Origin: Opitutia bacterium
GTDB taxonomy: Bacteria > Verrucomicrobiota > Verrucomicrobiia > Opitutales > Opitutaceae
Assembly (NCBI GenBank): GCA_003142955.1
Contig: PLOH01000077.1
Span: forward strand, 31,706-68,709
Reading direction: 5' to 3'
DNA: 37,004 bases
Part shown: positions 1 to 7,917 of the stretch, piece by piece
How positions within the stretch are numbered: the stretch's first letter is position 1
How the letters are laid out: each line of letters starts with the position of its first letter
The notes under the pieces: generated by a model
What the model saw: only the letters and a program-made list of their open reading frames with translations
Databases searched by the model: none
What the model was told of the DNA's origin: nothing
Translations under genes and position numbers: made by a program

Positions 1-542
1 CTGGTCTTCGCCATCTGCATCAGGGAAAAGACCCCCTCCTGCATGCGCGCGCCGCCGGCGGCGCTGATGATGATGCAGGGGATCTTTTCCGCCAGGGCCA
101 GCTCGATCGCGCGGGTAATCTTCTCGCCGGTCCCACTACCCATCGAGCCGCCGCAAAAACGAAAGTCCATCACGGCCAGGGAAACCCGGATGCCGTGGAT
201 CAGGCCCGTGCCGCACACCACCGCCTCCGTCAGACCGCTGTCCTTCTCGTATTTCTTGAGCCGTTCGGGATAAGGCTGGGAATCGACGAAATTCAACGGG
301 TCGGCCGCCCGCACGTTCTCGCCAAACTCCTGGAAGGTCCCGGGATCGAGCAGGTATTGGAGCCGGTCGCTTGCCCCGATCCGAAAATGATAGCCGCTCT
401 TGGGGACCACCATCTGATTGGCTTCCAGGTCCTTATTGAAGACAATCTCGCCAGACAGCGGACACTTCACCCACACCCCCTTCGGGATATCCCTTTTCTT
501 GGCGACGCTCGTGGAATACTGCGGCTTGTTGAAATGCACCAT
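1..542 (-). CDS. accD: Acetyl-CoA carboxylase carboxyltransferase beta subunit, 3' end outside window
   Basis: AccD pairs with AccA to move the carboxyl group from biotin to acetyl-CoA, the first committed step of fatty acid synthesis in the cytoplasm. The N-terminal 180 residues are visible. The YHFRIGASDRL segment, the DxxPLNFVDSQPY region and the FCGGSMGSGTGEKI and SAAGGARMQEG segments are typical of the crotonase-fold subunit. The ATG at 542 gives MVHFNKPQYSTSVAKKRDIPKG, which matches the usual family start. It lies 5 bases after the comF stop, so the two are probably cotranscribed. The N-terminal zinc ribbon is degraded: the two CPxCG-type knuckles read CPLSG and VPKSG, so only one of four zinc cysteines remains. 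The identity is secure; the zinc loss is seen directly in the sequence. Confidence 0.96.
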   Translation of the reverse strand, partial: MVHFNKPQYSTSVAKKRDIPKGVWVKCPLSGEIVFNKDLEANQMVVPKSGYHFRIGASDRLQYLLDPGTFQEFGENVRAADPLNFVDSQPYPERLKKYEKDSGLTEAVVCGTGLIHGIRVSLAVMDFRFCGGSMGSGTGEKITRAIELALAEKIPCIIISAAGGARMQEGVFSLMQMAKT

Positions 543-547
543 GGGAT

Positions 548-1288
548 TCAGCCGTGGCCAAACGTGACCACGTCAAGGTTCAGAGCTCCGGCCCGGCGAA
601 GCACGGTCGCACAAGCATTGAGGGTAGAGCCCGTCGTGAAGACATCATCAATCAAAACGTATCGTTCGGCGGCGTTTATGTCAGCGCCCTTCCGCAACGC
701 AAAGGCATTTTTCAGATTGGCCTGGCGCGTCTGCCGGTCCAGGGCCGTCTGGGTCGGCGTGTCCACGACGCGCCGCAGCGGCGCTGCCACCCGCGTTTCC
801 GGACCGCCGGCCGCCGCGAAGAGCTGCGCCAGCAACCAGCTTTGATTGTATTCGCGTTCGCGTTCCTTCCGCGGGTGCAGCGGCACCGGCACCAGCACCG
901 CGCCCCGGACATAATCGACCATGCCCGGGGTCGCCCGGATCAGTCCGGCCATATCCTCCAATACATGCAGGGCGCGGTGATACTTGAGAGCGTGGACGAG
1001 CGAACGCCCGGGACCCTTAAGCAGGATACACGTCCGACCCTGCCGGAATGCGGGTTCGAGCTCCGCGCAATGGGAGCAACACCGGTCGCCGTGGACGTCG
1101 CCGTAAAACGGGTGCCCACAGATGTGGCAGCACGGCGGTTGCACGAGCGTCACCAAGGTGGCGCATGGCCGGCAAAGGTGCCGCAACCAACCGTCTTCAA
1201 CCAGACCCGCGCAATGCACGCAGACCGGCGGAAAGACAAGGTCGCCGGCCGTGCGCCATCCTTCGTTGAGCGCGCGCAGCGGATTCAT
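548..1288 (-). CDS. comF: ComF family phosphoribosyltransferase-like protein
   Basis: ComF/GntX-type protein of 246 residues, the usual length. Family members are tied to natural DNA uptake, with a phosphoribosyltransferase fold whose substrate is unclear. The N-terminal third carries paired cysteine knuckles (CVHC near residue 23, CRPC near 39, CHIC near 54 and CCSHC near 70), a zinc-binding region. A PVPLHPRKEREREYNQS segment sits in the middle, and the PRPP-binding loop YVLIDDVFTTGSTLNAC lies near the C-terminus. It is followed after 5 bases by accD and preceded by a palindromic element, so it probably belongs to the leftward ruvX-truA-comF-accD run. Nothing looks broken. Confidence 0.93.
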   Translation of the reverse strand: MNPLRALNEGWRTAGDLVFPPVCVHCAGLVEDGWLRHLCRPCATLVTLVQPPCCHICGHPFYGDVHGDRCCSHCAELEPAFRQGRTCILLKGPGRSLVHALKYHRALHVLEDMAGLIRATPGMVDYVRGAVLVPVPLHPRKEREREYNQSWLLAQLFAAAGGPETRVAAPLRRVVDTPTQTALDRQTRQANLKNAFALRKGADINAAERYVLIDDVFTTGSTLNACATVLRRAGALNLDVVTFGHG

Positions 1289-1310
1289 GTCTCAGCCATC
1301 ACGCTGCAGT

Positions 1311-1370
1311 TGTAGGAGCCTGCTGGCAGGCGATCGGTCCGATGCAATCGCCTGCCAGCAGGCTTCTACA
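1311..1370. repeat. REPIN-like palindrome (two inverted GTAG-headed arms)
   Basis: Two 24-base arms in inverted orientation flank a 12-base spacer, with one mismatch. The left arm begins TGTAGGAGCCTGCTGGCAGG and ends GCGAT. Each arm is itself a small palindrome (CCTGCTGGCAGG). This is the layout of REP pairs, whose arms start with a GTAG or GGAG tetranucleotide and which are spread by RAYT transposases. It lies in the gap between truA and comF. A related copy is at 8835-8884. No RAYT gene is seen in the window. Confidence 0.8.
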
Positions 1371-1432
1371 CCATCCGCCGAATGGTCCGCCTGTTCACGA
1401 GCGAGATCCCGGTCCGACTTCATGGGCCGAAC

Positions 1433-2293
1433 TCAGTACAGCACACGCGCCAGGAAGAGCCCCTGGGCCGGGGCAGTCTGGACCGCGTGGGTGCGGCGTC
1501 CGGAACGCAGGATCGTCTCCACCTGGGCCGGCGTCAGTTTGCCCTGGCCCACCGCCACCAGCGCACCCACGAGGCTTCGCACCATTTTGTAAAGAAAGCC
1601 GTCCGCCTCCGCGGTGATGCGCATTCGCGCGCCGCGCCCCGTTACGTCAAGGCGACGCAAACACCGCACGGTGTCTTCTCCGCCCTTGCCATTGGACGCC
1701 GAAAACGCCCGGAAATCATGCCGCCCCGTCAAGCACTGCGCCGCCGTGCGCATGGCCTCGACCGCGAGCGGCTGGGGGATTGACCAGCAATAGGGATAGA
1801 GAAACGGGTCCGCCGCACCGCCCAGATGAATTTGGTAGAAGTAGATCTTACCCCGGGCCGAGAAACGCGCGTGAAAGTCTCCCCGGGCCGGGCGGACGGA
1901 GCGCACCTTAACGGATCGCGGCAGTCCGCCGCGCAAGGCCGCCCCCAACTTCACCGCGCCGTGTTTCCATCCGGCGTCAAAATGGAAAACCTGACCATGC
2001 GCATGCACGCCCGCATCCGTGCGGCCGCTGCCGTGAATCCGCACTTCCCGGTCGAGGATCGATTGCAGGCAGCGCTCGATCACGTCCTGGACGGCGCCAC
2101 CATCTGGTTGGCTCTGCCAGCCGTTGAAATGGCCGCCGTCATAGGCGCAGACGCACTTCCAACGCTGGACTGGGGGAATGATGACGGAAGACACGGTGAT
2201 CGTTTCATTCCGAACTAGACGGCTGGGCCCGGATAGACCACACCTGATTTTCATCCGACTGACGACGCCATGGGGCGGACCAACCGCAATCAT
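1433..2293 (-). CDS. truA: tRNA pseudouridine(38-40) synthase TruA
   Basis: Converts uridines 38-40 of the tRNA anticodon arm to pseudouridine. Family signatures are CAYDGGHFNGWQSQ at about residue 49, the catalytic aspartate in GSGRTDAGVHAHGQ (D93 in this numbering), the RFSARGKIYFYQI segment, and FLYKMVRSLVGALVAVGQG near the C-terminus. The longest frame (286 aa) starts with an ATGA overlap with the ruvX stop, which suggests coupling. However, the first 40 or so residues have no family likeness. A GTG at 2194 would give a protein of about 253 residues, closer to the usual length. The gene itself is certain; the start is not. Confidence 0.95.
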   Translation of the reverse strand: MIAVGPPHGVVSRMKIRCGLSGPSRLVRNETITVSSVIIPPVQRWKCVCAYDGGHFNGWQSQPDGGAVQDVIERCLQSILDREVRIHGSGRTDAGVHAHGQVFHFDAGWKHGAVKLGAALRGGLPRSVKVRSVRPARGDFHARFSARGKIYFYQIHLGGAADPFLYPYCWSIPQPLAVEAMRTAAQCLTGRHDFRAFSASNGKGGEDTVRCLRRLDVTGRGARMRITAEADGFLYKMVRSLVGALVAVGQGKLTPAQVETILRSGRRTHAVQTAPAQGLFLARVLY

Positions 2294-2718
2294 CCCTCCC
2301 CGGTCTCAGGCGGAATGCGCAGGTTCAGGAAATCCTGCAGGATGATGCACGCGGCTCGGGAATCGATGAGCCCGGTCGCCCGCACCGCCCGTCGCTGGCG
2401 TTTGGGAATGGAGGCCTCAGCCTCATACGAGGTAAGTCGTTCATCCACCAGATGCACCGGCAGCGCGAATTCCTCCTTGAGTCGAGCCGCAAAAGCCTCG
2501 GTCTCCCTGGCCTTGAAACCGGCGGAGTCATCCATGTTGAGCGGATGGCCGAGCACAAGATCGGTGATCCTCCGCTGGCGGATGACCGTGGCGAGCACCG
2601 CCATCCGCGCCTTTTGCGTAGGATCCGTGAGCGCGGGCAGCGGTGTCGCCACGCCGAGTTCATCACCGTAGCTGAGGCCGATGCGCTTCTCCCCATAATC
2701 GATGCCGAGACAACGCAT
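2290..2718 (-). CDS. ruvX: Putative pre-16S rRNA nuclease / Holliday junction resolvase-like protein YqgF
   Basis: Compact RNase H-fold nuclease, 142 residues, normal for the family. Members process the 5' end of 16S rRNA and were earlier named as RuvC-like resolvases. Conserved pieces are GIDYGEKRIGLSYGD at the N-terminus with the first acidic residue, LVLGHPLNMDDS in the middle, VDERLTSYEAE with the catalytic glutamate, and IDSRAACIILQDFL at the C-terminus with the last acidic residue. It is the first gene of a leftward run and overlaps the longest truA frame by four bases. Confidence 0.95.
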   Translation of the reverse strand: MRCLGIDYGEKRIGLSYGDELGVATPLPALTDPTQKARMAVLATVIRQRRITDLVLGHPLNMDDSAGFKARETEAFAARLKEEFALPVHLVDERLTSYEAEASIPKRQRRAVRATGLIDSRAACIILQDFLNLRIPPETGEG

Positions 2719-3028
2719 GAGTCAGTTTAGCCCGGGACCCGTCCGGCCATGGCCGGCACAGGCGGCCTGCCCGGAAGTTGACGCGAATCGACGCTGCATG
2801 GGAGAGATGAAACCGGGGCGACCGTTTCCGTCGAGGCGCAAATGCAGTTGCGAAATGCGGCGCTTTGAACGCATTAGCAGTCTAGCGTGGCTCGGGTCGC
2901 AGCCCCAGATGGAGGGCCCGGCTCCATCCGGGCCAGAGGATCCAACATTGGCGGTGACGGCGCACCGCCCTCCAACCTAGGCGCCGCGAACCGCAACTAC
3001 TTGAACCGACAGTCACGCAGTAACCGCG
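2719..3028. other. Divergent intergenic region with two small hairpins
   Basis: This gap separates the leftward ruvX run from the rightward moeB and should hold both promoters, but I cannot point to a convincing -35/-10 pair. It contains two perfect hairpins: GGCCCGG and CCGGGCC arms at 2915-2934 with a 6-base loop, and GGCGGT/ACCGCC arms at 2950-2969. Neither has a T-run, so they are not obvious terminators. No gene was recognised here. Confidence 0.4.
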
Positions 3029-4204
3029 ATGTCCCACACCCTCCCCGAACTTTCGCCCGAGGCACTGAGCCGGTACAGCCGGCACATCCTGCTGGATGAA
3101 GTCGGCGTCGCCGGGCAGCGCAAGCTGTCTGCCGCGCGCGTCCTGGTGGTGGGCGCAGGCGGCCTCGGCAGTCCGGCGGCACTCTACCTGGCCGCGGCGG
3201 GCGTCGGCGTGCTCGGCCTGGCGGATCACGACCAGGTGGAGGAACACAATCTGCAACGACAGATTATCCACGACACCGCGATGGTCGGTCGGCCCAAAGT
3301 CGAGTCGGCGGCGCGCCGTCTGGCGGCGCTCAATCCGCAGGTCCAGTTCCGATTGCATGGCGGCGGTGTGACGCCCGCCAACGCGGTGAAGTTGTTTTCT
3401 GGTTACGATCTCGTGGTGGATGGATCGGACAACTTCCCGACGCGTTTTTTGAACACGGACGCCGCCTTCCTGGCGAAAAGGCCGCTGGTCTACGGCAGCA
3501 TCTTCAAATTCGAAGGCCAGGTGGCGGTTTTCGATCCCGCCGCCGGCGGCCCGTGCTATCGCTGCCTGTTTCCCGAGCCGCCGCCGCCCGGCAGCGCCCC
3601 CAACTGCGGCGAGACCGGAGTCTTGGGCGCGCTCTGCGGAGTGATCGGCAGCCTGCAGGCAATCGAGGCGATCAAGTATCTGCTGGGCATCGGCGAATCG
3701 TTGCGCAGCCGGCTGCTCGTCGTCGACGCGCTGACGATGCGGTTCCGCACGCTCAATCTGCCGCGCAACCCCTCCTGTCCACTTTGCGGCGACCATCCCC
3801 GAATCCGCCGGATCGACCCCGCGGCCTACGTCTTCTCCTGCGCCGCGCCGGCGGCGCCCCCTGGTCCCGATTCGACGGGAATCCCGATCGAGGTTTCCGT
3901 GGAAGAGGCCCGGCGGCTGCTAAACGCTGGAACGGACTCCGCCTTCCTCCTGGATGTGCGCGAGTCCGTCGAAGTGGAGATCTGCCGGGTCATCGGCAGC
4001 CGGCACATCTCGATGCAGGAGGTGGCCGCGCGGATCGACGAATTGCCCCGTGACCATCAGATCCTGGTCCTGTGTCACCACGGCAGCCGGAGCCGCCAGG
4101 TGACCGACTTCCTGCGCGCGCAAGGTTTCCCGGCGGTCAGCAGCGTGGCGGGGGGAATCGCCGCCTGGGCGGAACGCATCGACCCGGCGATGCGCCGCTA
4201 CTGA
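3029..4204 (+). CDS. moeB: MoeB/ThiF-type adenylyltransferase with C-terminal rhodanese domain
   Basis: E1-like enzyme that adenylates the C-terminus of a small sulfur carrier (MoaD or ThiS type), fused to a sulfur-transfer domain; 391 residues. The nucleotide loop VVGAGGLGSP is at residues 40-49, the DHDQVEEHNLQRQ segment at 67-78, and the zinc cysteines are CYRC at 176-179 and CPLC at 250-253. The rhodanese domain spans roughly 288-390, with its active cysteine in LCHHGSRSR (C349), followed by the typical SVAGGIAAW. This MoeZ-like architecture serves molybdopterin, thiamine or cysteine synthesis; no partner carrier gene is nearby, so the pathway is open. The stop lies one base from the convergent aminotransferase stop. 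Confidence 0.92.
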   Translation: MSHTLPELSPEALSRYSRHILLDEVGVAGQRKLSAARVLVVGAGGLGSPAALYLAAAGVGVLGLADHDQVEEHNLQRQIIHDTAMVGRPKVESAARRLAALNPQVQFRLHGGGVTPANAVKLFSGYDLVVDGSDNFPTRFLNTDAAFLAKRPLVYGSIFKFEGQVAVFDPAAGGPCYRCLFPEPPPPGSAPNCGETGVLGALCGVIGSLQAIEAIKYLLGIGESLRSRLLVVDALTMRFRTLNLPRNPSCPLCGDHPRIRRIDPAAYVFSCAAPAAPPGPDSTGIPIEVSVEEARRLLNAGTDSAFLLDVRESVEVEICRVIGSRHISMQEVAARIDELPRDHQILVLCHHGSRSRQVTDFLRAQGFPAVSSVAGGIAAWAERIDPAMRRY

Positions 4205-4205
4205 A

Positions 4206-5126
4206 TCACGGCAGGACTCTCCATTCTGGATGCGCCTGCGCATAGGCGCGGACATAATCGGCAAAGGCCGCCTTCAACCGCCGGGTGACCGAATCAGCGC
4301 TCACGTCGAAATGCTGCGCGTCGATCGCCGCGACCGGCACCACATCTCGGGTCGTCGAGGTGAGAAAACATTCCTGCATCCCTCCCAGGTCCGCCGGCTT
4401 CAATGCCGTCTCGGATATTTCCACACCTGCCGCCGGCCCGACCTTCTCGATCAACAGCCGCCGAGTGATACCGTTGAGCAAGCCGCTGGCCAAACCAGGC
4501 GTCACGACCGCGCCGTGGCGCACAAAGTGGATATTCGACACCGCGGCTTCAGTGATCTCGCCCGCCAGGTTGGTGATGACGACTTCGTCGGCGCCGCGGG
4601 CTTTGGCCTCCCGCAGACAGAGCAGATTATTGAGGTAATTGCCGGTCTTCCACGAAGGATCGAGGGTGCGCCGGTCATTTCGACACAGTTCGTGCGCCAG
4701 CGACAGGCGGAGACCACCGCTCAGCTGTTCCGGCGAAATCTCCTGATTTCTCCGGACGAGGAGAACATAGTCGGGCCGGTCCGCGAGCGCGGGATCCAGG
4801 CCGATCGGCCCGCCCCCCCGGGTGATCTGCAGACGCACGTAGACTTCCCCGGAGAAACGGCTGCGTCCCGCAAATTCCGTCACGGTCCGCCGGATCTCCG
4901 CGAGGATCTCGTCCCGCGACCACGGCAACCCAAGCGCCAGGGATCTCGCGGAACCCTCCAGTCGCTCCCAATGCTCCTCCCATGCAAAAAGCGCCCCATG
5001 ATAGGTGCGCCAGACTTCATATATCGCATCGCCATAGAGAAACCCGCGGTTCACTGGGGCGATCGACGGCTCCCGGGCGTCGTGCAAACGTCCGTTGGTG
5101 TTGGCCAGGATGTAATCATGCGCCAT
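4206..5126 (-). CDS. Class IV (branched-chain or D-amino acid) aminotransferase
   Basis: PLP-dependent fold type IV aminotransferase, 306 residues. Seen: the VNRGFLYGDAIYEVWRTYHG start of the small domain, the PLP lysine in DPSWKTGNYLNNLL (K160), the glutamate of GAEEVVI type (GADEVVITNLAGEITEAAVSNI), and a GLLNGITRRLLIE segment that grips the cofactor phosphate. The family covers IlvE, D-alanine aminotransferase and 4-amino-4-deoxychorismate lyase. The length and the EVWRTYHG segment fit IlvE or Dat better than PabC, but I cannot pick the substrate. It ends tail to tail with moeB and has its own upstream region. Confidence 0.9.
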   Translation of the reverse strand: MAHDYILANTNGRLHDAREPSIAPVNRGFLYGDAIYEVWRTYHGALFAWEEHWERLEGSARSLALGLPWSRDEILAEIRRTVTEFAGRSRFSGEVYVRLQITRGGGPIGLDPALADRPDYVLLVRRNQEISPEQLSGGLRLSLAHELCRNDRRTLDPSWKTGNYLNNLLCLREAKARGADEVVITNLAGEITEAAVSNIHFVRHGAVVTPGLASGLLNGITRRLLIEKVGPAAGVEISETALKPADLGGMQECFLTSTTRDVVPVAAIDAQHFDVSADSVTRRLKAAFADYVRAYAQAHPEWRVLP

Positions 5127-5231
5127 CGGGTGGGAGCAGAAATGGTTTCAGCCGAAATTTCGACCCTCATTTTCCCATTGGGCCGGCCTGAGCGGGTCCC
5201 CAGGCCGCGCCGACTCCGGCGTGCCTATCCG

Positions 5232-5256
5232 AAAAAAAGCCCCCGCGAGCGGGGGC
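5232..5256 (-). terminator. Rho-independent terminator of the coiled-coil/HTH gene
   Basis: On the minus strand a perfect GC hairpin (GCCCCC, loop, GGGGGC, 5239-5256) is followed by a run of seven T residues (5232-5238). It lies about 28 bases after the stop of the gene at 5284-5652. This is the clearest intrinsic terminator in the window. Confidence 0.88.
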
Positions 5257-5283
5257 CTCGATTCTCGCGCCTCGGTTCCGCGC

Positions 5284-5652
5284 CTACTTCTTCTTGCGCG
5301 CTTTGACCAGGCCGAACTCCTTCTTGATATTATGAACGCTCGGCAAGGAGATGCCAAACTCCTCCGCGACCTTCACGCCGGTCTTGCCGCCCTGCAGGGC
5401 GACTTTGATCTTCTGCCTTAATTCCGGTGTGATTCGCGCATGTTTCCGCCGGCGGGCCGCCCCGCGGCCCCGGCGCCCGCTCCCCGCGCCCGTTGCCGCC
5501 CGAAGCGCCTTGATCAATTCGGCCGGAGTCTTGAAACCATATTCCTCATGCAGGTGTGCCAATGCTTTCTTACGTTCCTCTTCAATAGAACTCTGCAATT
5601 CCGCCACCTTTGTCTGATATTCTGTCAACTGCTTCAGTTTGTCGGTAACCAT
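5284..5652 (-). CDS. Small basic coiled-coil / helix-turn-helix DNA-binding protein
   Basis: Protein of 122 residues starting MVTDKLKQLTEYQ. Residues 1-35 form a charged, heptad-like coiled coil (KVAELQSSIEEERKKALAHL), followed by FKTPAELIKAL. A very basic linker (GRRGRGAARRRKHAR) leads to a C-terminal helix-turn-helix, KTGVKVAEEFGISLPSVHNIKKEFGL, ending in a lysine tail. The layout recalls H-NS-like nucleoid proteins in which an oligomerising coil is joined to a DNA-binding end, but the HTH is of the transposase or resolvase type. I chose the ATG at 5652; a TTG three codons upstream is possible. Monocistronic, with its own terminator. A role in chromatin or global regulation is inferred, not shown. 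Confidence 0.75.
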   Translation of the reverse strand: MVTDKLKQLTEYQTKVAELQSSIEEERKKALAHLHEEYGFKTPAELIKALRAATGAGSGRRGRGAARRRKHARITPELRQKIKVALQGGKTGVKVAEEFGISLPSVHNIKKEFGLVKARKKK

Positions 5653-5721
5653 ATTGCACAAGAAAATATGTTGTTTTCCCGGTCACGACAAGACTTTATT
5701 TATCGTCAGGATATATATCCC

Positions 5722-5837
5722 CACGGTCTTTTGTTTTGGACCGAGTCTCCTCTGACATGGGCGGGACGCCCATGCTACGTGGCACGGGCGTCCCGCCCGT
5801 GGGTTCGCACGATGGTGTCTCAAAACAAAAGACCGTG
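5722..5837. repeat. Nested inverted-repeat element with two mirror hairpins
   Basis: Outer arms CACGGTCTTTTGTTTTG at 5722-5738 and its exact inverse complement at 5821-5837; AT-rich tails (TATATATCC and TATATATCCC) extend the symmetry on both sides. Inside are two 19-base hairpins, 5756-5774 (stem CATGGGC) and 5783-5801 (stem CACGGGC). The second is the inverse complement of the first except for one compensated base pair. It sits in the gap between the SDR gene and the coiled-coil/HTH gene. It looks like a miniature, non-coding mobile element or a REPIN inside terminal repeats. Confidence 0.75.
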
Positions 5838-5953
5838 TATATATCCCTTGTGGCTGCGCGCCGCGACGCCCGTCCGCCCGATTTCTCGTGTTACTCATGC
5901 CGTCGAAGCGCTGCTCGTCCGCAGCTCCGCGGACGATCCGGTGCGGCGCCTCG

Positions 5954-6739
5954 CTAGATCGTCATGGCGTGGTAACCACCATCAACCATCAGTTCCGCCC
6001 CCGTGATGAACGACCCGGCGCCACCGGCCAGCAGGAGGGTGGCCCCGATGAGTTCCCGCGCCTCGCCGAAGCGCTTCATCGGGGTATGACCCATGATGCT
6101 GGCCACCCGGTCCGGCGTCAGCACTTTGCGATTCTGTTCCGCCGGGAAGAAGCCCGGGACCAGGACATTCACGCGCACCTTCTTCGGCGCCCATTCCCGC
6201 GCCAGGTTCATGCTCAGATTATGCACCGCGGCCTTGGTCGCCGAGTAGGTAAAAACGCGGGACAGCGGCACCACCCCCGACATCGAACCGACATTGATGA
6301 TCGAGCCGCCCTGGCCGCACCCGATCAGGTATTGGCCAAACACCTGGCAACCCAGGAAAACCCCCTTCAGATTAACCTGAACGATGCGGTCGAATTCCTC
6401 CTCCGGGATCTCGAGAAACGGGGTGGCCGAATTCACGCCGGCGCCATTGACGACGACATCGACCCGACCCGAACGTTGCAGGACCGCCTCGAGCAACGCG
6501 CGCAGTTGCGCCCGGTCCGTGCCGTCGGCGGCGTGGAACCAGCCCTTCCCGCCGAGGGCGGCGATCCGGGCCAGCCGCGCTTTCGCTTTCTCCTCGTTGC
6601 GCCCGACGAGCACCACCTCCGCGCCCGCGCCGGCCAGCCCCTCGGCCATCGCGCCGCACAACTCGCCCGTTCCGCCGATCACAACCGCGACCCGCCCGGC
6701 GAGAGAGAACAACGTGTCAAGATAGTCTTTGGTGCCCAT
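5954..6739 (-). CDS. SDR family oxidoreductase
   Basis: Classical short-chain dehydrogenase, 261 residues from the ATG at 6739 ([20 protein letters not shown]). The nucleotide loop is GGTGELCG at residues 22-29, a variant of TGxxxGxG. NGAG is at 98-101, the catalytic serine lies in VGSMSG (150-155), and the YSATK tetrad part has Y165 and K169. The C-terminus [20 protein letters not shown] is typical. The closest named activities that come to mind are gluconate 5-dehydrogenase or SDR-type mannonate oxidoreductase; the substrate is not decided by sequence. The open frame extends 68 codons upstream but with no family likeness. It is divergent from the HTH/metallo-hydrolase gene. Confidence 0.9.
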   Translation of the reverse strand: MGTKDYLDTLFSLAGRVAVVIGGTGELCGAMAEGLAGAGAEVVLVGRNEEKAKARLARIAALGGKGWFHAADGTDRAQLRALLEAVLQRSGRVDVVVNGAGVNSATPFLEIPEEEFDRIVQVNLKGVFLGCQVFGQYLIGCGQGGSIINVGSMSGVVPLSRVFTYSATKAAVHNLSMNLAREWAPKKVRVNVLVPGFFPAEQNRKVLTPDRVASIMGHTPMKRFGEARELIGATLLLAGGAGSFITGAELMVDGGYHAMTI

Positions 6740-6807
6740 GATGAAATCCAGTCCACCACCAAGCCCGATTCCGCCGGCCAGCGCAACGGCAAACCCGCCC
6801 GTTCGAG

Positions 6808-6825
6808 AGTTGTGACTGCAACTCA
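6808..6825. promoter_or_regulatory. Palindrome in the divergent SDR / HTH-hydrolase promoter region
   Basis: Perfect 6-base arms GAGTTG and CAACTC around TGACTG, in the middle of the 150-base divergent gap at 6740-6889. The rightward product carries an N-terminal HTH, so autoregulation through this site is possible but only inferred. Confidence 0.35.
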
Positions 6826-6889
6826 TAAAACGATCCGGTCGAGTTTTCCGGCGGTTGAGTTTTTCGCTCACCGTGCTTCTTTGGAGCGT

Positions 6890-7708
6890 ATGCCGCATAT
6901 TCCGCTCGAAGACAATTTTGACGATGTCATCAAAAAGGCGCAACGGGGGCTAGGCCTCAACGACGGCGAGCTGGCGCAGCGCGCCGGAGTCAGCGGGGAG
7001 GAACTGCACGCGCTCACCATTGGCAAGATCGACGAACGGGTTATCCGGGCGGTGGCACCGGTTCTCCATCTCGGCGCCGACCAACTGGTGACCTTGGCGC
7101 AAAAAGCCTGGTATCCGGAACAGGTCATTCCGCCGCGCGGCTTCGCGATGTTCAACACCCCTTACGACGACATGACGGTGAACAGCTATCTTGTGTGGGA
7201 TCCACGATCCCGCCTGGCTGCAGTCTTCGACACTGGCGCCACGTGCGAGCCAATGCTCGGCATCATCTCGACCAAACAACTGACGGTGCGCTACCTCTTC
7301 CTGACCCACACCCACGAAGATCATGTGGCGGACGCAGCCCGGTTGGTCGCGGTCACGGGAGCCGACCTCTACTCCTCGGAACTCGAACCCTTCGCCGGAG
7401 GGAAAACGTTCCGGGAGAACCAAACGTTCCACCTGGACGGCATCGCCATCAAAACGTTGCTCACCTCGGGTCATTCGCCGGGACAGACAACCTATTTCAT
7501 CACCGGCCTGGCCTGGCCGCTCGCCATCTGTGGCGACTCCATGTTTGCCAGTTCGATGGGCGGCGGGCTGGTTTCCTACGAGGACCAGTACCGCAATAAT
7601 CTCGAAAAGATCTTTACCCTCCCCCGCGACACGGTCATCGCCCCCGGCCACGGTCCGCTGACCACGCTGGCCCAGGAAAAGAAGCACAATCCATTTTTCG
7701 CCCGTTAG
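6890..7708 (+). CDS. Metallo-beta-lactamase fold hydrolase with N-terminal HTH domain
   Basis: Protein of 272 residues from the ATG at 6890, preceded by GGAG. Residues 8-70 look like a Cro/C1-type helix-turn-helix ([20 protein letters not shown] and a trailing helix). Residues 85-270 are a metallo-beta-lactamase fold with a full metal set: THTHEDH (H140, H142, D144, H145), SGHSPGQT (H195), CGDSMFA (D216) and APGHGP (H254). That pattern fits glyoxalase II-like hydrolases. The fusion of a phage-type DNA-binding domain to a hydrolase is unusual. The open frame runs far upstream, but that part overlaps the SDR gene antisense and is not coding. Divergent from the SDR. Confidence 0.88.
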   Translation: MPHIPLEDNFDDVIKKAQRGLGLNDGELAQRAGVSGEELHALTIGKIDERVIRAVAPVLHLGADQLVTLAQKAWYPEQVIPPRGFAMFNTPYDDMTVNSYLVWDPRSRLAAVFDTGATCEPMLGIISTKQLTVRYLFLTHTHEDHVADAARLVAVTGADLYSSELEPFAGGKTFRENQTFHLDGIAIKTLLTSGHSPGQTTYFITGLAWPLAICGDSMFASSMGGGLVSYEDQYRNNLEKIFTLPRDTVIAPGHGPLTTLAQEKKHNPFFAR

Positions 7709-7737
7709 CCGCCCGTCGGACTCGGGACCCTTCGCGC

Positions 7738-7917
7738 ATTTCCAAAACTGCGCAGGAAAGTCTCGCCCACGCCTTCGGCCTCCTCCAGCTGGCGGGCGGC
7801 ATCGGCATGCTGGTGAAACGCACCGCCGCGCCTTGCGCGCTCGCCATGACGATCTATCTGCTGAACTGGGTGATCCTGCTGCAAACCCCGCGCGTGGCCA
7901 AGGCTGCCTGCGGATGA
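7738..7917 (+). pseudogene. Remnant of a DoxX-like membrane protein (C-terminal part)
   Basis: Frame from about 7738 to the TGA at 7915 encodes a membrane segment, FGLLQLAGGIGMLVKRTAAP, then a second helix, TIYLLNWVILLQTPRVAKA. The LxGGxGxL-xRTA-xx-PRVA arrangement is that of the last two helices of DoxX/YphA-type proteins. There is no start codon or N-terminal half; the fragment begins just after the hydrolase stop. Gene debris, with moderate confidence in the family. Confidence 0.5.

Noticed and set aside
2882-3796. Long minus-strand open frame of 304 codons
   Set aside because: It lies antisense to the MoeB/rhodanese gene; its composition (arginine- and glutamine-rich) and lack of any motif mark it as a shadow of GC-rich coding sequence.
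4230-5306. Plus-strand open frame of 358 codons
   Set aside because: Antisense to the class IV aminotransferase, which has all family motifs.
5888-6889. 334-codon upstream extension of the HTH/hydrolase frame
   Set aside because: It runs antisense through the SDR gene, and the hydrolase has a proper ATG with GGAG at 6890.
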